Positions 33,154-38,439 of a stretch of 38,439 nt of DNA are shown in pieces. Within the stretch, counting starts at the first letter, position 1. Each line of letters starts with the position of its first letter. Under the pieces are notes generated by a model. The model had not been told where the DNA came from. It saw nothing but the letters and a program-made list of their open reading frames with translations, and searched no databases. A program made the translations under genes and the position numbers. This stretch comes from Phycisphaerae bacterium. GTDB taxonomy: Bacteria > Planctomycetota > Phycisphaerae > Phycisphaerales > SM1A02. The stretch is from assembly GCA_002705085.1 (NCBI GenBank), contig PAHO01000023.1, positions 1 to 38,439 on the forward strand, read 5' to 3'.

Positions 33154-33938
33154 CAGAAGCGGTGCCGGATCGCCCACAAGTCAGGGAAGAAGGGGTGGAA
33201 GAGGCTCTTCTTGAGGAATTCCACGCCAAGCGAACCGCCCGTGCCTTCCTTGGTGCCAATGGTGCGTGACACCAATTGCACGTGCCGGTACCGCCACTCC
33301 ATGAATCCTTCATCCAAGTCAATCATGGTCTCGAACATGCCAATCAGGTCCGGCCGATCGGTGTACAGCTGGAAGAGTGCTTCTTGCACCCGCTCGTCGG
33401 GCTGGGAGGGTTGCGTGACGTCGCGATCGAGAATGTCCTGTGGAATTTCTGCACCGCATCCCACCAAGAATTGATGAAAGGCATCGCGGAGCGTGGGTGC
33501 AGCAAGTCGGGCCTTGAGTTGCTCAAGGCCTTCGAGGTGTTCGGGCCAGTGTTCCAGCATGCCGGGACGCTTGTAGCCCAAAAAGGTTTCAATTTCTCGG
33601 AATTGAACCGACTGGAAGCCGCTGCTGGTTTCCAGTCGTTCCCGGAACGAGTTGAACGAACGGGGGGTCATCGTTTCCAAGATGTCGAGCTGGCCAACCA
33701 GGGTTTTCAGGATGGTGCGGCACCGGCCAAGGGTGGCATGGGCGCCCCATTGTGCGCCAGTTTGGAAATCTGATTCCACTTTTTCCAATTCGTGCAGCAA
33801 CAGTTTGAACCACAATTCGTAGACCTGGTGGATCACAATGAACAGCATTTCATCGTGCTCTGGGGGGTCGCTTCGGACATGCTGTAAGTCCAGCAACTGG
33901 TCCAGTTCTAAGTAGCGTGGGTAGGTTAAATCCGACAT
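33153..33938 (-). CDS. kynA: Tryptophan 2,3-dioxygenase
   Basis: The 261-residue haem enzyme opens the indole ring of tryptophan with O2 to give N-formylkynurenine, the entry step of the pathway. HDEMLFIVIHQVYELWFKLLLHE (residues 28-50) carries the distal His37. LETSSGFQSVQFREIE binds the substrate carboxylate, and WRYRHVQLVSRTIGTKEGTGG carries the proximal haem His and the conserved Gly-Thr-Gly-Gly. The length fits the compact bacterial form. It is coupled to kynB by ATGA and lies 12 bp after kmo. Confidence 0.96.
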   Translation of the reverse strand: MSDLTYPRYLELDQLLDLQHVRSDPPEHDEMLFIVIHQVYELWFKLLLHELEKVESDFQTGAQWGAHATLGRCRTILKTLVGQLDILETMTPRSFNSFRERLETSSGFQSVQFREIETFLGYKRPGMLEHWPEHLEGLEQLKARLAAPTLRDAFHQFLVGCGAEIPQDILDRDVTQPSQPDERVQEALFQLYTDRPDLIGMFETMIDLDEGFMEWRYRHVQLVSRTIGTKEGTGGSLGVEFLKKSLFHPFFPDLWAIRHRF

Positions 33939-33950
33939 GGCGAGAGAATC

Positions 33951-35204
33951 CTAACGACCCAGACCGAGACTTTGGAGCCGCCGCAGAAGTTGATCTTGGC
34001 GTCTCCCATGGCGCAGTGCGTCGACATAGGGCTGATTGGAAAAAGACACTCGGTCATACAAAGGCGTGAACATCTTGGGCAGCCACCGACCCAACTTTCG
34101 TTCTAGTGCTTTTCGACTGAGGAACATGGGGTCACCAACATGGTCACGCATTTCAACAAAATTCATTAATGCCATTTCCGCAATGGCATCGGCGTTTGGT
34201 TTGCGTTCTTGAAAAAGAACTTCGGGCAAGTTCTCGGTGCCAGCAGCGTGGAGTTCATCCAGCCGGCGAACATCTTCGAACGCGGCATTCATGCCTTGGC
34301 CGTAAAAAGGAACAATCGCGTGCGCCGCATCCCCGATCAGCACCGTATGCCCATGGTGCCATCGGTTGGCGCGAAGTGTGCCCAAGAAGCCCACGGGATT
34401 GGTTGACCATTGCTTCTCAAAATCAGGGACATGCTGGAGCATGGATCCGTACTGGTTCGCCATGTGATCCCGGGCTTGGTGTTCGTGTTGCAACTGTTCA
34501 AAAGTCTCGTTGGCAAAGAAGAGGGTTCCGGTGAAGGTTCCATCAGGGTTGGGCAGTGCGATGGCCATTTCGCCTCCCCGGGGCCAAATGTGCAGTGCCG
34601 TAGGGTCGAGCGCATGCTGACCGTTGACCGGGGGCAACTCCAGTTCTTTGTACGCATGGCCCAGTGGTTCCGTCACACTTTGGCAACACCCGATTCGTTC
34701 TAGGGTTTGACGAATGATGCTCCCAGCGCCGTCAGCGCCCACGATGAGATCGGATTCGATGGTCTCATCACCCAGCAGCACTGCTTTTCCGTCGTCGCGT
34801 AAACCAGTCACCTTTTGTTCAAAGCGGAATTCCACGCATGGCGTTTTTGCGGCGGCATCAAGAAGGGTGGCGTTCAATTGCGCTCTTCCCACCGACAAGA
34901 TGGCTTGACGTTCGTCCTTGGCATAGGGCTGACGGGTCAATTGTCCATGCCGGTCGTGCATCAGTCGAGCAGCCATGGGCATGCCATCGGTCACCACGGC
35001 GGTTTCAAGACCAGCGCGGGCCAGTGCCGTGCGTCCCCGGGTTGAGAGTGCCAAATTGATGGATCGACCACCCTGTGAACCGTGTTGTCTTGGGTCGCGT
35101 CGCGCCTCAAGCACCAAGGTGTTGATGCTTCTTTGCCCCAGAAGGCTGGCCAGCAAACTTCCCGCCAATCCGGCCCCAACCACAACAACTTGTGGCTGCC
35201 TCAT
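33951..35204 (-). CDS. kmo: Kynurenine 3-monooxygenase
   Basis: The 417-residue FAD enzyme hydroxylates kynurenine with NADPH and O2. The dinucleotide loop is VVVGAGLAGSLLASLL near the N-terminus, followed by GSQGGRSINLALSTRG, the substrate-region motif of KMO. GADGAGSIIRQ and LIGDAAHAIVPFYGQGMNAAFEDV complete the flavin site. ATG 35204 overlaps the kynU stop (ATGA); 40 upstream open codons overlap kynU and are rejected. There is no C-terminal membrane anchor as in the mitochondrial enzymes, so it is soluble. Confidence 0.95.
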   Translation of the reverse strand: MRQPQVVVVGAGLAGSLLASLLGQRSINTLVLEARRDPRQHGSQGGRSINLALSTRGRTALARAGLETAVVTDGMPMAARLMHDRHGQLTRQPYAKDERQAILSVGRAQLNATLLDAAAKTPCVEFRFEQKVTGLRDDGKAVLLGDETIESDLIVGADGAGSIIRQTLERIGCCQSVTEPLGHAYKELELPPVNGQHALDPTALHIWPRGGEMAIALPNPDGTFTGTLFFANETFEQLQHEHQARDHMANQYGSMLQHVPDFEKQWSTNPVGFLGTLRANRWHHGHTVLIGDAAHAIVPFYGQGMNAAFEDVRRLDELHAAGTENLPEVLFQERKPNADAIAEMALMNFVEMRDHVGDPMFLSRKALERKLGRWLPKMFTPLYDRVSFSNQPYVDALRHGRRQDQLLRRLQSLGLGR

Positions 35205-36466
35205 GCGATCGATCCTGGGTCGTTCGCCAACGTGAGCGCGCGCACCAGCCGGTATGCATCTTCGTAGGTGTTGTACAAAGGTGCTGGGGCTGCACGAATG
35301 ATGTCTGGCTTGCGGACATCGCAAACCACCCCTTCACGCTGCAGTGTTTTTTGCACATCTTCGGCTTGCTGGACCCCAAGCGAGAGTTGAGCACCTTGTG
35401 CATCCGCCGGAGTCATCACTTCGACCCATGCTGGCAGTTGTTTTCGAAGCCATCCCGTCAGGCGTTCACTTCGGGCTCGAAGTTTGGCCATGCCGACCTC
35501 ATCAAACAAAGCCAGCGCGGAACGCAGCGGGGCCAGGGCCAGGATGGGGGGGTTGGACAACTGCCACGCATCCGCTGTGGGCACAGGGTGGAATTCAGGG
35601 ATTTGGTGCATCTTGAATCGGGTTGAGGGATCATTTCCCCACCATCCGCCAAATCGTGGACGGTCGGTGTTCTGCGCGTGCCGTTCGTGGATAAATACCC
35701 CTGAGAGACCCCCGGGTCCACCATTCAAATACTTGTAAGAACACCAGGCGGCGAAGTCCACTTGGTCTTCATGCAACTTCAGTTCGATGTTTCCAGCCGC
35801 GTGCGCCAAATCCCAGCCGGCCAGAGCGCCCACATCGTGCAACGCTTTGGTGATTCGGGCGATGGGGTGCACTTGCCCGGTAAGAAAATTCACTCCGGCG
35901 ATCAGGCCAAGGGCCAAGGTGTCTCCAGCAGCCTTGATGGCGGCTTCGAACGCCTCGGCGGTTGTGGCTTGTTCCGTTCCAGAGTTGACGACGATCAAAT
36001 GCTCATCAGGATCGAATCCTCGCTGTCGCAAGTGCGATTTCACGGCGTAGGTGTCGCTGGGAAAGGCGGGTGCGTCCATGAGAATTTTGGTTCGTTTGCC
36101 CTCTGGGCGCCAAAAGCTGGCAAGCAAGAGGTGAAGATTGACCGTGAGGCCGTTCATCCAGACCACTTCGTGGGGACGAGCGCCAACCAGCCGAGCGCCC
36201 GGTTCGGCGAGGGCGAGATGGGCGTCGTACCACGGGTTGGTGGCTTCAAAGTGGGCGTCGACCGCCAAGCGGCTCCAATCATCCAGTTCGGTGGCCAGTT
36301 CGCTTCGGGTTTGTTTTGGCAAAGGCCCCAAACTGTTCCCGGTGAGATAGGCCAGCGGGCCTTGATCGTTGTGGGGCAACTCAAAGGCATCCCGCTTCGG
36401 CGCAGGATCACTCTCGTCGAGGCGAAGGGCTTCGTTATGGATCGGTTCGAGTCGAGAGGTGGTCAT
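35201..36466 (-). CDS. kynU: Kynureninase
   Basis: The 421-residue PLP enzyme cleaves 3-hydroxykynurenine to 3-hydroxyanthranilate and alanine. The fold-type I features are visible: LTGNSLGPLPK (41-51), VVWMNGLTVNLHLL, the PLP-pyridine Asp219 (GWDLAHAAGN), and the Schiff-base Lys245 (WCSYKYLNGGPGG). FGGWWGNDP and FHPVPTADAWQLSNPPI are typical of kynureninase. The start is ATG 36466; the 64 upstream open codons overlap the decarboxylase gene and are not protein-like. It follows the decarboxylase by 17 bp. Confidence 0.96.
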   Translation of the reverse strand: MTTSRLEPIHNEALRLDESDPAPKRDAFELPHNDQGPLAYLTGNSLGPLPKQTRSELATELDDWSRLAVDAHFEATNPWYDAHLALAEPGARLVGARPHEVVWMNGLTVNLHLLLASFWRPEGKRTKILMDAPAFPSDTYAVKSHLRQRGFDPDEHLIVVNSGTEQATTAEAFEAAIKAAGDTLALGLIAGVNFLTGQVHPIARITKALHDVGALAGWDLAHAAGNIELKLHEDQVDFAAWCSYKYLNGGPGGLSGVFIHERHAQNTDRPRFGGWWGNDPSTRFKMHQIPEFHPVPTADAWQLSNPPILALAPLRSALALFDEVGMAKLRARSERLTGWLRKQLPAWVEVMTPADAQGAQLSLGVQQAEDVQKTLQREGVVCDVRKPDIIRAAPAPLYNTYEDAYRLVRALTLANDPGSIA

Positions 36467-36483
36467 GTGCTCGGCAGGCAAGG

Positions 36484-37518
36484 TTAGGCGTGAGAGAAAT
36501 GATGTTGGAGCCGTCCTCTGGCGCGGTCGCCGAGGAAAGCGATCGCATTGTCCCACAATATGCGTTGCCGTTCTTCTTGGGTCAGTTGCTGAGACTGGAT
36601 GACTGATTCGCCTGGCACGGCTTCGCCCAGCGGGAAGGGTGCATCCGATCCTGCGCACACCCGATCGGAGCCAATGCGATCCACCAAAAATCGGAGCGCG
36701 TCATCATCGTGGACCCCGGAGTCGACCCAGAAGCGATCCATCAGGGAACTCGGAAGTGATTGAGTCATGGTGGCGACCAAATCAGGACGCATGCGGAAGC
36801 CATGATCGATCCGACCCAGAATGAAGGGGAACGCCCCGCCACCGTGGGCGAAGCAAACCCGAAGTCCAGGGTGTTTTTCAAACACTCCGCCCAACATCAT
36901 GGAAGCAATCGCAAGGGCGGTCTCACTGGGCATGCCCACCAGCCAGCGCAGCCAGTGCCGGGCCATTCGGTCCGAGCCGACCATATCCCACGGGTGGATC
37001 AAGATGGGGAGGTCAAGTTGAACACACGCATCCCAGAAAACATCAAAATGGGGGTCGTCGAGTTCTCGCCCGCCCGCATGGGTACCGATTTGCACCCCGA
37101 TCAAGCCGATTTCTGCGATGCGTTGCAACTCCGGGATGGCCACTTGCGGGTCTTGCAAAGGGACGGTGCCGAGCGCCAAAAAGTGATCGGGGTGCTGATT
37201 TTGCACCTCAACAAAGTGATCGTTCAAGTATTGATGGAGATGCAAGGCCTCCGATGCGGGGGCAAAGTCGGAAAAAAGAACCGGTACCGTGGACACCACT
37301 TGCACGTCCACGCTGTGGGCGTCATTGAAGGTTCTTCGACGGTCGGCGCAACAGCATTCGGGCTCCACGGTTCGGAACACGTGGTCATCTTGCCGCATGG
37401 TGACTCGACCATCTTCAGTTGGATCCAGAGCAATCCACCCCGATCGACCCGTTAAGGCCTTCATGTCCGGAAGCTCAGGTGGCAACAGGTGCGCGTGAAC
37501 GTCGATCAGCCGATTCAC
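36484..37518 (-). CDS. nbaD: 2-Amino-3-carboxymuconate 6-semialdehyde decarboxylase
   Basis: The 344-residue amidohydrolase-fold decarboxylase converts ACMS to 2-aminomuconate semialdehyde, diverting carbon from quinolinate and NAD towards catabolism. Zinc ligands are His8 and His10 (IDVHAHLLP), His175 (LILIHPWDM region) and Asp292 (CAGSDAPFP), with the catalytic His225 (CFAHGGGAFP). The spacing agrees closely with the Pseudomonas ACMSD. The start is GTG 37518, overlapping the dioxygenase stop (GTGA). It is related in fold, but not closely, to the amidohydrolases at the left of the window. Confidence 0.95.
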   Translation of the reverse strand: MNRLIDVHAHLLPPELPDMKALTGRSGWIALDPTEDGRVTMRQDDHVFRTVEPECCCADRRRTFNDAHSVDVQVVSTVPVLFSDFAPASEALHLHQYLNDHFVEVQNQHPDHFLALGTVPLQDPQVAIPELQRIAEIGLIGVQIGTHAGGRELDDPHFDVFWDACVQLDLPILIHPWDMVGSDRMARHWLRWLVGMPSETALAIASMMLGGVFEKHPGLRVCFAHGGGAFPFILGRIDHGFRMRPDLVATMTQSLPSSLMDRFWVDSGVHDDDALRFLVDRIGSDRVCAGSDAPFPLGEAVPGESVIQSQQLTQEERQRILWDNAIAFLGDRARGRLQHHFSHA

Positions 37519-38108
37519 GAGTCCCCCTTGCGAACAATGGTCACCTCAGGTTCGAACTCAATACGCTCAATGGGTTGCGCGGGCATGACCCGAACCCCGC
37601 ATTGGCAAGTTGAACGTTCTTCATCGGCCCAGAAGGACAGCATGGCCTCTCGGAAATGTTCAACGATGTCGGCGCAGTCGAATTCCAAATCTTCAACCAC
37701 CGCTCCACACGAATCGCATACGAATCGGAGGGCTTCCCGCTCGCCCGGGGGGCGCCGTCTTTCGATGACAAGGCCCAAAGTGTTCGGGGGCCGCTGTGGC
37801 GCATGGGGAACGCCTCCGGGAATCATGAACGTCTCACCTTCACGTATGCGCACATGCCTTGGTCCGTTTTCTTCGAGGAGCGTGACCACGATGTCGCCTT
37901 GCAACTGCAAGAAGAATTCTTCGCTGTCGGTGATGTGATAGTCGTTCCTCGCATTGGGGCCGGCGATGCACATGGCAAAGAAATCCTGGCCGTCATAGAG
38001 GTATTTGTTGGAGACGGGGGGGCGCATATCGGCCCGATTTGCCTCAATCCAACGCAGCAGATGTTCGGGGGCGGGAGCCACCATTCCGTGTTCGATGCGG
38101 TGGGACAT
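37515..38108 (-). CDS. nbaC: 3-Hydroxyanthranilate 3,4-dioxygenase
   Basis: The 197-residue cupin (also called haaO) opens 3-hydroxyanthranilate to ACMS. Fe(II) ligands are His58, Glu64 (DYHITDSEEFF) and His102 (PGGVPHAPQRP); Arg54 sits in the substrate site. The bacterial C-terminal rubredoxin-like site has Cys131 and Cys134 (CDSC), but the second pair is Cys168-Gln-Cys170, that is CxC rather than the usual CxxC. ATG 38108 has GGAGGA upstream and is the first start of the operon; the longer frame (to 38177) is rejected. The promoter lies within the next 230 bp. Confidence 0.95.
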   Translation of the reverse strand: MSHRIEHGMVAPAPEHLLRWIEANRADMRPPVSNKYLYDGQDFFAMCIAGPNARNDYHITDSEEFFLQLQGDIVVTLLEENGPRHVRIREGETFMIPGGVPHAPQRPPNTLGLVIERRRPPGEREALRFVCDSCGAVVEDLEFDCADIVEHFREAMLSFWADEERSTCQCGVRVMPAQPIERIEFEPEVTIVRKGDS

Positions 38109-38175
38109 CGCTGATCCTCCTCTGCTGGGCCCCCTGAGGGTATTGGAATACGCCACTTTTGGCCGGTTCTCGGAC

Positions 38176-38218
38176 ATTCTAGGGCCTGATCGGTGGGAAC
38201 TCGTTCATTTCGGTGAAC
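38176..38218 (-). promoter_or_regulatory. Candidate promoter/operator of kynurenine operon
   Basis: On the minus strand TAGAAT (38181-38176) matches the -10 consensus at five of six positions, 68 bp before the first gene. No good -35 hexamer lies 16-18 bp upstream. Where it should be there is an inverted repeat, GTTCA (38203-38207) and TGAAC (38214-38218), with 6 bases between. This looks like an operator for a regulator acting on a weak promoter. No regulator gene is adjacent inside the window. Confidence 0.4.
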
Positions 38219-38265
38219 AATTCTTCGAGGATGCATCCTGTACACGCCATGAACGTATGGATAAG

Positions 38266-38318
38266 TTGACATGTCCCCATTTTGGGGTCCTATTGACCTG
38301 TACGGGCCGCTCGGCCCG
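38266..38318 (+). promoter_or_regulatory. Candidate promoter and palindromes for rightmost gene
   Basis: TTGACA (38266-38271) is a perfect -35 hexamer. Possible -10 sequences are CCTATT at 38289 (17-bp spacer) or TATTGA at 38291 (19-bp spacer), both poor. The spacer contains an inverted repeat, CCCCA (38275-38279) and TGGGG (38283-38287). A perfect 16-base palindromic stretch, CGGGCCG (38303-38309) and CGGCCCG (38312-38318), follows and would lie in the leader RNA. Both may regulate the gene starting at 38339. Confidence 0.4.
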
Positions 38319-38338
38319 CATCCCTGAACGGAGTGACC

Positions 38339-38439
38339 ATGCCCTTTTTGTCCACCATGTCCGTAGGTCTTGTTTCAGGAGCGCTCCTGACGACCGAGAT
38401 CCAAAACACTGGTCCGATTGTTGATTCGTTTGAACTTCA
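38339..38439 (+). CDS. Partial CDS, unknown, 3' end outside window
   Basis: ATG 38339 has GGAG five bases upstream and opens a frame that runs to the window end (33 codons). The visible residues begin MPFLSTMSVGLVSGALLTTE, a mildly hydrophobic start that could be a signal peptide, followed by IQNTGPIVDSFEL. No family can be named from this length. It is divergent from the kynurenine operon, so it may be a co-regulated gene such as a transporter-associated or secreted protein; this is speculative. Confidence 0.5.
   Translation, partial: MPFLSTMSVGLVSGALLTTEIQNTGPIVDSFEL

Noticed and set aside
1-38439. Search for CRISPR arrays, tRNA/rRNA genes, insertion sequences and integrases
   Set aside because: No spaced repeat series, cloverleaf with CCA-adjacent arm, rRNA core sequence or transposase motif was seen while reading both strands.

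Overview
The window reads as chromosomal DNA of a free-living Gram-negative bacterium, most likely a marine planctomycete (Phycisphaerae-like). This is inferred from the gene content: secreted amidohydrolases with tethered beta-domains, a DUF3500 protein, an ECF sigma/anti-sigma pair, a Tat-exported TIM-barrel isomerase, and exopolysaccharide genes with sulfotransferases. Base composition is moderately GC-rich, GTG and TTG starts are frequent, and genes are packed with ATGA/GTGA overlaps. I see no rRNA, tRNA, CRISPR array, transposase or integrase, and no gene-free stretch longer than about 300 bases.

Region 1 (1-15617) is a mixed metabolic region. It holds two amidohydrolase loci (1-3557 and 13126-15617). 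Each has an enzyme with the metal-binding HxH motif followed directly by a secreted homologue that has lost it. Between them lie a DUF669-type, SSB-tailed protein divergent from an NrtR-like Nudix/winged-helix regulator; an M24 peptidase; an ECF sigma - anti-sigma - EF-hand/Spy-like operon; a DUF3500-SMP-30 fusion; a PepE dipeptidase; a secreted thioredoxin-fold lipoprotein-binding-like protein with a clear intrinsic terminator; and a PfkB kinase.

Region 2 (15618-27689) is a surface-polysaccharide cluster. A UDP-glucuronate 4-epimerase and an ApbE lipoprotein lie on the minus strand. A nearly unbroken plus-strand operon follows: Tat-exported isomerase, UDP-sugar 6-dehydrogenase, FlaA1/CapD-type dehydratase, O-antigen ligase/polymerase, sugar-phosphate transferase, ABC-2 permease, ABC ATPase, a small coiled-coil protein, a glycosyltransferase and two sulfotransferase-like proteins. 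Together they suggest an ABC-exported, uronate-containing and probably sulfated glycan. The two sulfotransferase genes are more AT-rich than their surroundings.

Region 3 (27675-29874) is a PhoR/PhoB-type two-component system. An 11-bp-period direct repeat upstream of the regulator looks like an OmpR/PhoB-family site.

Region 4 (29875-38439) is a complete tryptophan catabolic route. The minus-strand operon haaO-acmsd-kynU-kmo-kynA-kynB takes tryptophan through kynurenine and 3-hydroxyanthranilate to 2-aminomuconate semialdehyde. The convergent plus-strand operon (non-canonical SDR, semialdehyde dehydrogenase, RidA-type deaminase) continues to 4-oxalocrotonate. The two operons overlap tail to tail by 52 bp. 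The window ends just inside a divergent gene upstream of the kynurenine operon.
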